A stretch of 64,000 bases of DNA from Myxococcales bacterium SG8_38 (GTDB lineage: Bacteria; Myxococcota_A; Polyangia; Polyangiales; Houyiibacteriaceae). The notes beneath the pieces are model-generated. The model was not told the DNA's origin, made no database searches, and saw only the letters and a program-made list of their open reading frames with translations. Position numbers and translations under genes: made by a program. Positions 9,296 through 17,836 of this stretch are shown one piece after another; position 1 is the first letter of the stretch, and each line of letters begins with the position of its first letter. Location: the NCBI GenBank assembly GCA_001303415.1, contig LJTN01000002.1, positions 1 to 64,000 on the forward strand, written 5' to 3'.

Positions 9296-11004
9296 TCGAT
9301 GTAGCCCAGGGCGCGCAGCCTCGATTCGATCAACCCCTGGTTGCGGCTTTGCCCTGACCCAAGAGGCTCTGGTGAGGGTAGGGGCTGCGCGGAAGCATCC
9401 CGGTCTTGTCGCAGGGCCTCCCAAAGAACGCGACCCTTGAACGAGGTCGGAACCGAGAGCCCGAGCCGACACAGCAGCGTGGCGGTCAAGTCTGCGATGT
9501 GCGCGTCGATCCGGCCCGCGGCGCCGACGCTCGGCCCGGCCAGGGCCATGAACCCGTGCGAGCGGTGACTGCCCGGCAAGCTTCGCCCTTTTTTGCCGAT
9601 CTTCTCTTGCTCGGCGAGGCGACGGAAAGACGAGCTGCGCGACCTGTCATTCGGGCCACCACGATGCGGCTCGGAGGGCGCTCGAGCGCTTGGCATGAGG
9701 TTATACGAGTAGCCGTCGTCGAGATGAAGGTCGAGCAGAAGGTCGGGGGCGCGATCGAGAAACGGGCCCTCGAAGAGCGCTTCGCGCGGGATCACATCCC
9801 GGAACACCGGACGATGGGTCCAGGGATCCCGCGCGGTGAGCAAAGACGCACGCACGCGGCGCATCGTCTCGCCCGCCTGCTCCGGCGGCACGATGCCACG
9901 CGGCTCGCGATCCGCCAGGTTCAGATAGATGCCCGGGAAATAGTTGAGCTCGTCGCTGAAGGCGACCGTGTGTCGCATGTCGATCGCACCGAAGCGGACG
10001 CTCGATTCGAGCCGGCTCGGCAGCCATGCGTTGCCCAGGCGAAAAATCCGCTCGCGTAGACGCGGTGGAAAGCGACGGAGCGCAATCTCCTTCAGCCTGG
10101 CGCCGGCACGGCTTCGGCGCGGGCGAAAACGAAGCAGCCCATGCTCCGCAAGCAACCGATTGAGATAGAGCACCTTGTCCGAAGAGCCGCCCGATCCATG
10201 ATCGCTGAGCACCGTGACCTCGGTTGCGGCCCCGCCTGCGCCGGCCACGAGCGCGCCCACCGCGCGGTCGAGCGACTCGTAGACCCGGGCGAGCCCTGCA
10301 CCCGCTTTGGGCGTGACGTGCGCAGGCTTGCGCGGTGAATCGGGATCGTGATGCGCCCAGAGGTAGTGCGACGCGGTGTCGCTTTCCCCGAAGTAGACGG
10401 CAAAGACGTCCCAGTCTCGCCGTTCGAGAAGCCATCGCGCCCACTCGGTCTTTCGCTCCACTCTTTGCTCGAGCGCTCCGGGAAGATGGTCGATCCACCC
10501 AGGGCTATCCGCATGAAACTCATCGACGTCATCGAACGTGGGAGCGCCGAATCTGCGCACCGTCTCGTCATAGAGCGAGGGCGGCCACATGAACGAACGG
10601 TCCGCTTCGAAAGCGACGGGCGCATCCCAGCCACTCACGAAGATGCCGTGCTCGAGCCTTTCAGGCGGCCAAGTCGCGGGAAAGCTCAGACAGGCGCAGC
10701 GAAGCCTTAGTGCATCGAGCTGCTTGAAGATCGTGGGGACCTCCCGCGCGGTGCCCGCCGTGAAACGGATCTGGTACCCCTTGCGCGTGGTGAAGTCGAA
10801 AACCCCATGCTGTGCCGGGTCGACGCCCGTGAGGAAAGTGGTCCAGTTGGGAAGCGTCGCCGGAGGCTGCACCGATTCGAGGGCGGCATAGGCGCCGCCC
10901 GCCATCAGCGCGTGGATGTGCGGGAGCCGCTCCGGTCCGAGCTGCTCGACCAGACGCAAATCAAACCCATCGAGCCCCACCACCAACGCACGCGCACCCA
11001 CCAC
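9292..11004 (-). CDS. Alkaline phosphatase / type I phosphodiesterase-nucleotide pyrophosphatase family protein
   Basis: ALVVGLDGFDLRLVEQL...LPNWTTFLTGVDPAQHGVFDF...TVLSDHGSGG, typical of the AlkP/NPP superfamily. Confidence 0.85.
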   Translation of the reverse strand: MVGARALVVGLDGFDLRLVEQLGPERLPHIHALMAGGAYAALESVQPPATLPNWTTFLTGVDPAQHGVFDFTTRKGYQIRFTAGTAREVPTIFKQLDALRLRCACLSFPATWPPERLEHGIFVSGWDAPVAFEADRSFMWPPSLYDETVRRFGAPTFDDVDEFHADSPGWIDHLPGALEQRVERKTEWARWLLERRDWDVFAVYFGESDTASHYLWAHHDPDSPRKPAHVTPKAGAGLARVYESLDRAVGALVAGAGGAATEVTVLSDHGSGGSSDKVLYLNRLLAEHGLLRFRPRRSRAGARLKEIALRRFPPRLRERIFRLGNAWLPSRLESSVRFGAIDMRHTVAFSDELNYFPGIYLNLADREPRGIVPPEQAGETMRRVRASLLTARDPWTHRPVFRDVIPREALFEGPFLDRAPDLLLDLHLDDGYSYNLMPSARAPSEPHRGGPNDRSRSSSFRRLAEQEKIGKKGRSLPGSHRSHGFMALAGPSVGAAGRIDAHIADLTATLLCRLGLSVPTSFKGRVLWEALRQDRDASAQPLPSPEPLGSGQSRNQGLIESRLRALGYIE

Positions 11005-11047
11005 CCGACCCTAGCGCGTCCCCCAACCCCCCGCACACGTACCAGAT

Positions 11048-11291
11048 CCCCCGGAGGACGGGTCGCGACGGGCGTGCTCGCGAGCGGGACCCGCTCGCCT
11101 GACGCCTCAAGTCATCGCACGACTAGGCTCCCGCCCCCTCGCTGTGCTGCCCATCCCGACCCGTCCTCCTGCGTAGACGTCGGTTTCAGCGACAGCGGCA
11201 GTGGCAGGGTCAGCGACAGTGGCAGCGACGGGAGCAGCGTCAGCTTCAGCGACAGCGTCAGTGACAGAGGCAGCGATCCCGTCCTCCGGGG
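11048..11291. repeat. Inverted repeats bracketing a hexamer array
   Basis: CCCCGGAGGACGGG (11049-11062) inverted against CCCGTCCTCCGGGG (11278-11291), 14/14; a third copy ACCCGTCCTCC at 11159-11169; near-palindrome GCGAGCGGG-A-CCCGCTCGC at about 11080-11098. Confidence 0.7.
11185..11274. repeat. Degenerate hexanucleotide array, about 15 units of NNCAGN
   Basis: TTCAGC GACAGC GGCAGT GGCAGG GTCAGC GACAGT GGCAGC GACGGG AGCAGC GTCAGC TTCAGC GACAGC GTCAGT GACAGA GGCAGC; strict 6-nt phase. Confidence 0.8.
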
Positions 11292-11366
11292 ACTTGGGTT
11301 GAGCGACCGGGGTTGACGTTTCCTGACGTCGGGTGTCGTGTCTTGCCAAGCGAAGAGTCGTGTGCA

Positions 11367-11553
11367 GGGGCGCGGAAAAACGCGACATGGGGCGGAGCGG
11401 GCGTGCGAAGTGCCAATCGGCAAGACAGCAACCACCTCCGATTGGCGCGCCGCCCGAGGGGCGGGTTGCGTGGCCCAAGCCCACAAGTGCATCGGGGCAC
11501 CTATGCAAGCCGCCCCGTCCCGTGCAGCCCCGTGTCGTGTTTTTCCGCGCCCC
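11367..11553. repeat. Long imperfect inverted repeat with nested hairpin
   Basis: GGGGCGCGGAAAAACGCGACATGGGGC (11367-11393) vs GCCCCGTGTCGTGTTTTTCCGCGCCCC (11527-11553): 25/27 complementary; nested GCCAATCGG(11412-11420)/CCGATTGGC(11438-11446). Confidence 0.75.
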
Positions 11554-11560
11554 GGGGGAC

Positions 11561-13021
11561 CTAGGAGCGGGTGCGTTGCTGCAGTCGACATGTGGACGCG
11601 GGGTTTGGACCCGTCATCCCCACCCCGCCTCCCCCAACGCTAGCGCCTAGGTCCTTTCCTTGGATGCCCGGGGGTCTTGGGATGCCGAAGGCGGCGAGGA
11701 TGGTTGGCGTCACGTCGTAGATCTCCGCGCCCTCGATTCGACCCCGTCGTGGGGCGTTGCCGCCGCTCATCACGAAGATGCCTTCCCAGTCGTGATTGCA
11801 GCTGTCGGGGCCAGTGTCGTTTTCGAGCACGACCCGCCTACGGTTTCCAACCGAGCCGATCGCGCGTAGCGCGAGGTCGTCGAAATACACCATCAAGTCG
11901 GGTGGAAACCCTCGTGCGCTTCGGTAGTGCTCCTCCGGAATCCGAGCCACGGTTGGGATCGGCTTGCCTTCGTCGTCCCGGATATCTTCGAGGGCACGCC
12001 GGAGCTCGGCGCGCATCGCGCCGAGCGCATTTGGCGCAACCACGCCAAACGGCTCCCGCCCCGCGACGTTGACGAAGACCCTCGCATAGTACCCGCCCTC
12101 GGCCCACGCTCTGGTTCGCGTCCAGTCGATGAGACCATGATCGAGCGGGGTCGCCGCAGCCGGCGGCTCGCGGAGCGTCAGGTACCGGCGCTCGATCAAC
12201 CAATCATTGATGCAAACGCCGCCACGCATCGCGCGCGCGCCATGGTCGCTCACCACCAGGACGGTGGTCTCGTCGCCCGCCAGCTCGCAGAGCCGCCCGA
12301 TGTGCGAGTCGAGCCGCGCGTAGTATTCATGTCCGAGCCCTTTCCAGGGGTTCTTGGGGTCGTGCCGGGGGTGCTCCGGATCGATGTGGCGCCAGAACGC
12401 GTGGTGAAACCGGTCGACGCCGATCTCGACCATCATCAAGAAGTCCGGATTCTTTTCCTTCCAGACGAGCTCGGCGATCTGGAAGTGTTGCTCGGTCATC
12501 GCAACGATGTCGCTGTAGATGCGATCGAGATCCTCCGCCCGAAACCGCTGCACGTCCGCCCGGTAGGCGCCGACTCGATCGACGATCTCGGTCTCCAAGC
12601 TTCGCGGGAAGCACCAAGGCGCATCGGCGCCGGGCCACAAGAAGCCGGAGATCATGTGTCCCCGTACCGGGCTCGGGGGGAACGTGAGCGGAACGAAAAG
12701 CGGTGCAACGCGAAAGCCGTGATCGCCGAGCCAATCCCACACGCGCTTGGAGTGCACGTCTCGACCATCGGCGAGACGAAGCGCGGTCTCGCCCTCGACC
12801 CGATTGCGAAAGCCATAAAGACCCAGCTCCCCAGCATCGCGTCCCGTGACCATGCAGGTCCAAGCCGGCACCGTGATCGGCGGCTCCGAGCTTCGAAGCG
12901 CGCCCCAGGAGCCACGTTCCATCAGCGCCGATACGTTGGGCATCGCATCGCGGTAGCGCTCGAACACGAGCTGCGGCGGCGCGCAGTCGATTCCGATCAC
13001 GATCATCCGCCCCTTACCCAT
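11561..13021 (-). CDS. Alkaline phosphatase / type I phosphodiesterase family protein (second paralog)
   Basis: MIVIGIDCAPPQLVFERY...VPAWTCMVTGRDAGELGLYGFRNR...TVLVVSDHGARAMRGG...PDLMVYFDD. Confidence 0.85.
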   Translation of the reverse strand: MGKGRMIVIGIDCAPPQLVFERYRDAMPNVSALMERGSWGALRSSEPPITVPAWTCMVTGRDAGELGLYGFRNRVEGETALRLADGRDVHSKRVWDWLGDHGFRVAPLFVPLTFPPSPVRGHMISGFLWPGADAPWCFPRSLETEIVDRVGAYRADVQRFRAEDLDRIYSDIVAMTEQHFQIAELVWKEKNPDFLMMVEIGVDRFHHAFWRHIDPEHPRHDPKNPWKGLGHEYYARLDSHIGRLCELAGDETTVLVVSDHGARAMRGGVCINDWLIERRYLTLREPPAAATPLDHGLIDWTRTRAWAEGGYYARVFVNVAGREPFGVVAPNALGAMRAELRRALEDIRDDEGKPIPTVARIPEEHYRSARGFPPDLMVYFDDLALRAIGSVGNRRRVVLENDTGPDSCNHDWEGIFVMSGGNAPRRGRIEGAEIYDVTPTILAAFGIPRPPGIQGKDLGASVGGGGVGMTGPNPASTCRLQQRTRS

Positions 13022-13051
13022 CGGCCGACGTTATAGCCCGGCTCCGAGGGG

Positions 13052-14695
13052 CTATTTCGGCTCGACCAGATTGGCCGCTTCGTAGATGGTGCGCTCGAGG
13101 TGGCTCAGCTCAAAAGGCTTTTCAATTCGGAGGTTTGGAACACTCTGCAAGAAGTCCCGAGCCCGCTGTGTGAAGGCGCCGCCGGTCATGAAGACGATCC
13201 GGTCGTGCAGCGGATTGGCTCGCTGCAAGGCGGCCCGATAGACGTCCATGCCGGTCATCTCGGGCATGATCAAGTCGCACAAGATGACGTCGTAAGCGTT
13301 CTCTTGCATGAGCGCCACCGCTTCGCGTCCGTCATTGGCCGTCGTCACGTCGTGGTCGACGAGCGCCTTTTGGATGAGCCGTGCAATGACGGGCTCGTCG
13401 TCGACGACCAAGACCTTGAGCTTGCCTGCCGCTGCCCGACGGATGGCGCTCATGGACGGAGGCGGCACGGTCAACGGGCGCTGTGCGCGCGTCGCTTTGG
13501 GCAGCACGACCCTCGCCACCGTTCCTTGTCCCGGATGACTCTGCAGCTCGATCGTTCCTTCGAGTGAATGCACGATGCGTCGGCAGATCGAAAGCCCGAG
13601 CCCCGTCCCGCGTCCGGCCGGCTTGGTGGTCACGAACGGATCGAAGATACGGCGGAGAAGCTGTGGTGGAATGCCGGGACCCGTGTCTTGCACCTCGATG
13701 CAGACGCTCTCGCCCGTGCTGCGCACCCGAACGGTGATCGTGTTCTGCGCGCGGTCTCCGGGATCGATTGCCTGTGCAGCGTTCACGATCAAATTGAGAA
13801 ACACCTGGCTGATGCGGGTCCTCGAGCCACGCACGTAGAGGCTCCCTTGCTCGTACTCGCGAACCACGGAGGCGCGATGCTGAATCTCGGGTTGCGCCAT
13901 GCGCAGGGCCGAGTCGAGCACTTGTTGCACGTGGACCACCTCGACTTCGGCCCCGGTGCCGCCATGCGACAACGATGTGATTTCATTGGATATTACGCGA
14001 ATACGCTCCGCCCCCTCGAAGGCCTCGCGAACGAGATCGGTCGCGGTTTCACCCAGGGGCTCGTTGGATTCTCGAAGCGATCGAAGGTGGTTCCACACGA
14101 AGGTGAGCGGGTTCTTGATCTCGTGGATGATGCTGGCGGTCAGCGTGCCAATCGCCGACATCCGCTCGGCCAGCAAGAGCCGCTCCTGAAGATCACGCTC
14201 CGCGGACATGTCGACGACGGAGACGATCGCGCGCTCGAATCGACCCTCGTCGTTCGGCACGAAGCGCCAGTGCACACGCACGTCCCTCGGCTCTCGCGCG
14301 CAGGTGACGATTGCCGTTTCCAGATGAACGTCGTGCTCGCAGCGAAACGCGGCCATGAGCACGCGAAGAAAATCGGCTTTGGATTCCGCGGTGAGCAGCT
14401 CCGACGATCTACGGATGCATTCTTCTTCACTCGCCGCTCCCACCAACGAAACGGCGCCTGCGCTCACGCGATTGATGCGCAACCGATTGAGGCATTCGCT
14501 CAGCGCCCCTGGATCGTTTCGCACCAACCGCTTGAACGCGTCTGCATCTTCACATCCCTGTGCCTCGATCCATGCGAGCGGGCCCGTGAAGTCCAAGTCC
14601 CAAAGTGCGCTCGGAAGCAACGCCCACGTGCGATCGTCACGTGCGGGCGAGGGCTCTTTCGACTGGCGGATGAGGCGAACCATGGCGCGAGGCAC
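13052..14695 (-). CDS. Hybrid sensor histidine kinase with C-terminal receiver domain
   Basis: H-box ASIIHEIKNPLTFV, N-box NLIVNAAQAI, G-box DTGPGIPPQ...GRGTGLGLSI, then receiver KVLVVDDEPVIARLI...YDVILCDLIMPEMTGMD. Confidence 0.92.
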   Translation of the reverse strand: MPRAMVRLIRQSKEPSPARDDRTWALLPSALWDLDFTGPLAWIEAQGCEDADAFKRLVRNDPGALSECLNRLRINRVSAGAVSLVGAASEEECIRRSSELLTAESKADFLRVLMAAFRCEHDVHLETAIVTCAREPRDVRVHWRFVPNDEGRFERAIVSVVDMSAERDLQERLLLAERMSAIGTLTASIIHEIKNPLTFVWNHLRSLRESNEPLGETATDLVREAFEGAERIRVISNEITSLSHGGTGAEVEVVHVQQVLDSALRMAQPEIQHRASVVREYEQGSLYVRGSRTRISQVFLNLIVNAAQAIDPGDRAQNTITVRVRSTGESVCIEVQDTGPGIPPQLLRRIFDPFVTTKPAGRGTGLGLSICRRIVHSLEGTIELQSHPGQGTVARVVLPKATRAQRPLTVPPPSMSAIRRAAAGKLKVLVVDDEPVIARLIQKALVDHDVTTANDGREAVALMQENAYDVILCDLIMPEMTGMDVYRAALQRANPLHDRIVFMTGGAFTQRARDFLQSVPNLRIEKPFELSHLERTIYEAANLVEPK

Positions 14696-14778
14696 TCGGG
14701 CAAAGACCTTTGGATCCTAGCGAACGGCGGGCCGAGGGCCCAGAAGCCCGCAAGCTCCGTAGCTACGCCGTAGATCGA

Positions 14779-15525
14779 TCAGCGCGCGCCGTCGAGCGCC
14801 ACCCGGGCATCGAGGACCAATCGTTCGACCTGGGCGCGGGCAGCCTGGGCCGTCGCGCGCGCGTCCGGGCCGCGAGACAAGGGGTTTCCGAGCTGCACCG
14901 CGATGCGAGTCCGCGGCCGCGCGGCCACGCGGGCGACGTGCTGCGCAAACGACTCCTTCCCGTAGGGTACGGCGGGCGAGTAGGCCAGCCCTACCGGAAT
15001 CACCGGCACCTCGAGCGATTGAACGGCCGCGAAGGCGCCTGGGTGGAACTCGTGTACCGAGTCCCCCGGGAAGGTAGCGCCCTCCGGAAACGCCACCACC
15101 GTTCGTCCTTGCGCCACGCGCCTCCGGATCTCGCGAAGCGCTGCGGCTCCGCTTCGCCTGTCTTCTCGGTCGACGAAGATCGTGTCGCCGTGTTTGGCGA
15201 GCCGTCCGAGCAGGGGCCAGTCGGCGACGTCGTGCCGGCTCACCAGAACGGCTTGAAACAGCGCGAGCATGACGCCGATGTCGAGCGCGCTCTGGTGGTT
15301 TGCGACGATCAGCGCACCGTCGTTCGCGGGGCGCTCACCCTCGACCAAGAGCTCGGCGCCGAACACCCGGAGCAGCCCGTGGCTCAACCGCGCACGGTAC
15401 CGGTTCGCCAATGCATGACGCTGCGCTTCGGGCGTCATGGCGCGCCTGGCTTCGTAGGCTCCGAGGATGGTCGCGGACCACCCTACGAACGCGCCGCTCC
15501 GCAAGACCGCGCGCAAACGGCTCAT
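14779..15525 (-). CDS. 1-acyl-sn-glycerol-3-phosphate acyltransferase (PlsC family)
   Basis: NHQSALD (NHX4D) catalytic motif, FVDREDRRSG, VAFPEGATFPGDSV, VIPVGLAY; start at MSRLRAV. Confidence 0.85.
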   Translation of the reverse strand: MSRLRAVLRSGAFVGWSATILGAYEARRAMTPEAQRHALANRYRARLSHGLLRVFGAELLVEGERPANDGALIVANHQSALDIGVMLALFQAVLVSRHDVADWPLLGRLAKHGDTIFVDREDRRSGAAALREIRRRVAQGRTVVAFPEGATFPGDSVHEFHPGAFAAVQSLEVPVIPVGLAYSPAVPYGKESFAQHVARVAARPRTRIAVQLGNPLSRGPDARATAQAARAQVERLVLDARVALDGAR

Positions 15526-15583
15526 TTGCGAGCCTCCCCATTTTCGACTCGCGAGGGTGCCGATTTGATGGCAGTCTCGGCTC

Positions 15584-16156
15584 GTGGCGGCATCACTGGC
15601 ACCGGGCTTCCTCGTCGCTGCACCGTCGATGCGGTGCCCATTCTTCAATCATACGCTCGTGCTGCTGGTCGATCACGGAGACGAGGGGTCCTTTGGGTTC
15701 GTCATCAATCGCAGGACCGACCTCGACATGACCGATGTGTTCAACGAGGTAGGTGTCCGCGTGCGCGCCGAGGGGGCCGTACGTGCTCCCGTGCTGCTCG
15801 GCGGGCCCGTCGCGCCCGAGTCCGGTTGGATCCTCTACGATGCAGAAGGCATTCCGGCCCCTTCCTCCGGCAAGACCATCACGGTCGGCGACCGGATCGC
15901 CTGCAGCGCCTCCGTCGACCTTCTCGAGCGCATCGCGCGGGGCGACGGCCCGGACACCTGTGCGATGATGCTCGGCTATTCGGGTTGGGGCGCAGGCCAA
16001 CTCGAAAGCGAAATGAGGCAAGGTTCGTGGATTCCCGTCGATCTCGATTACCATCTCGTCTTCGACACGCCGATCGAAAAGCGCTGGGAAGCGGCGTTGG
16101 CGACTCTGGGAATCGATCCGGCCCTGGTGATCGACAGCCAGATCGGTAGCGCCTAG
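15584..16156 (+). CDS. yqgE: YqgE/AlgH family protein
   Basis: LAPGFLVAAPSMRCPFFNHTLVLLVDHGDEGSFGFVINR and VLLGGPVAPESGWILYD; non-ATG start. Confidence 0.88.
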   Translation: MAASLAPGFLVAAPSMRCPFFNHTLVLLVDHGDEGSFGFVINRRTDLDMTDVFNEVGVRVRAEGAVRAPVLLGGPVAPESGWILYDAEGIPAPSSGKTITVGDRIACSASVDLLERIARGDGPDTCAMMLGYSGWGAGQLESEMRQGSWIPVDLDYHLVFDTPIEKRWEAALATLGIDPALVIDSQIGSA

Positions 16157-16210
16157 ACCGAGTGCACCTTGACTTGTTCCGGGCCAACTCTGGGGCTACT
16201 TCCTCATACG

Positions 16211-17017
16211 ATGGTTTCCCGTCTCGGTAGAGCCATGCTGTTGGGCCTCGTGATGCTCGGCCTCGCGTGCGGGGGCGGCTCGGGCTCGGGTAGAAAGGGC
16301 AAGACCGGTAAGAGCCTGCTCGACCCCGATGACGACGCCCAGAGCGGGTATGAGAAGGCGCTGCTCGATTTTCGGCGTGGAGACTGCCTGTCGGCGCAGC
16401 CGACCTTCGAGGAAATCCGTCGGGAGTTCCCCTACAGTCGTTTCGCGGCCCTGTCGGAGCTTCGCATCGGCGATTGCCAGTTCAAGAACGAGCAGTACCC
16501 GGAGGCGATCGAGACGTACCGTCAGTTCGTGCGTATTCGACCGTCGCACAAGGAGATTCCCTACGCGCGGTTCCGGATTGCAGAGGCTTACTACAACCAG
16601 ATTCCCGGGGGCTGGTTCATGACGCCCCCGGCTCACGAGCGCGACCAGAGCGCTGCCCGCGACGCCTTGGTCCAGCTGCGCCGCTTCGTCGTCGATTTCC
16701 CCGATGATCACCGGGTCCCCGACGCCAATAAGCTGATGCAAAAGTGCATGAGCCTGCTCGCCGCCCACGAGCTCTACGTCGCGCGCTTCTACCTGCAGCG
16801 TGACGCCTACCGGGGCGTGATTTCGCGGCTTCAAGGGCTCCTGGCCGCGTATCCGGGAAGCGACGTGGAGGCCGAGGCCATGCTCCTTTTGGGCCAGGTC
16901 TACTTGGAGATCGACGAGACCGACGCGGCGCGGGAGACGCTCGCCGAGGTCGTCCAGCGATTCCCGAATACGGGAGAGGCCAAACGAGCCCGGACTTTGC
17001 TGCGCAAGCTCGGTTGA
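16211..17017 (+). CDS. bamD: Outer membrane assembly lipoprotein BamD-like
   Basis: Lipobox LGLACG, YEKALLDFRRGDCLSAQPTFEEIRREFPYSRFAALSELRIGDCQFKNEQYPEAIETYRQFVRIRPSHKEIPYARFRIAEAYY. Confidence 0.82.
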   Translation: MVSRLGRAMLLGLVMLGLACGGGSGSGRKGKTGKSLLDPDDDAQSGYEKALLDFRRGDCLSAQPTFEEIRREFPYSRFAALSELRIGDCQFKNEQYPEAIETYRQFVRIRPSHKEIPYARFRIAEAYYNQIPGGWFMTPPAHERDQSAARDALVQLRRFVVDFPDDHRVPDANKLMQKCMSLLAAHELYVARFYLQRDAYRGVISRLQGLLAAYPGSDVEAEAMLLLGQVYLEIDETDAARETLAEVVQRFPNTGEAKRARTLLRKLG

Positions 17018-17071
17018 ATCGCGGGCGCTGATTTCTGGCCACCGATCGGACCGATCGTTACCTTCGGCGCC

Positions 17072-17779
17072 ATGGCTCCTTGGGCTCGACAGCTTCTCGA
17101 CGCCGCAAACGAACACTACGATCGCGGCGACTATCCGCTCGCGCAACCCTACTACGAAAAGCTCGTCCAGCAGGGTCTGCGATATCCCGACGTGTTCAAT
17201 CGACTCGGGGTCATCTATCACCTCGGCGGCCGGCTGCCCGAGGCCCGCTGGTGCTTCCAGCAGGCGCTTGAGGGAAATGCGGGTTACACGGAAGCAGCGC
17301 TGAACCTGAGCGTCACCTGCAACGAGCTCGGTGAATACGGCTCGGGCCTTCGCGCCCTGAAACGAGCGCAGCGCCACTCGGATTCGTCGAACGATGCCTA
17401 CCGCCGCGGCAAAGTGGCGAATCTCCATCGGGCTCTGGCGCACGCTTATCTCGACCTCGACCGGCCCGAAGACGCGATGCACGAGCTCGGCCGCGCCCTC
17501 CGCCTCTGCCCGAAGTTCCACGACATCCGTCTCGAGCTGGCCAGGCTCCTGAGGCTCCGCGGCAACGCGCGCGGGGCGCGGGAAGAGCTGATGCTGATTC
17601 TGCAGATCGATCCCGGCCATCACGACGCCCGAACGCTGCTCGGCGTCATCGAGATCGAGACGGGGGACCCGGACCGGGGCAAGGAGCATCTTCGGGCGGT
17701 CGTGGACCAGCGCGCCGACCACCCCGTTGCTGGCGCATACCTCGAGAAGTCCGACCCGAGCTTCCGCCGAGCTTCCTGA
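17072..17779 (+). CDS. Tetratricopeptide repeat protein
   Basis: Several TPR-like units (YDRGDYPLAQPYYEKLVQQGLRYPDVFNRLGVIYHLGGRLPEARWCFQQAL). Confidence 0.85.
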   Translation: MAPWARQLLDAANEHYDRGDYPLAQPYYEKLVQQGLRYPDVFNRLGVIYHLGGRLPEARWCFQQALEGNAGYTEAALNLSVTCNELGEYGSGLRALKRAQRHSDSSNDAYRRGKVANLHRALAHAYLDLDRPEDAMHELGRALRLCPKFHDIRLELARLLRLRGNARGAREELMLILQIDPGHHDARTLLGVIEIETGDPDRGKEHLRAVVDQRADHPVAGAYLEKSDPSFRRAS

Positions 17780-17836
17780 GATCGAAGAGTCCGATCGCTT
17801 TGTGGCGCCGCCAAACGGTGCCAGACTATCGATCAC

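Noticed and set aside
11185-11274. CRISPR-like array
   Set aside because: Continuous 6-nt units with no unique spacers and no cas genes in the window.
10807-11316. 169-aa ORF with SDSGSDSG tail
   Set aside because: N-terminal part is antisense to the phosphodiesterase gene and the tail is just the hexamer array read as protein; no RBS support.
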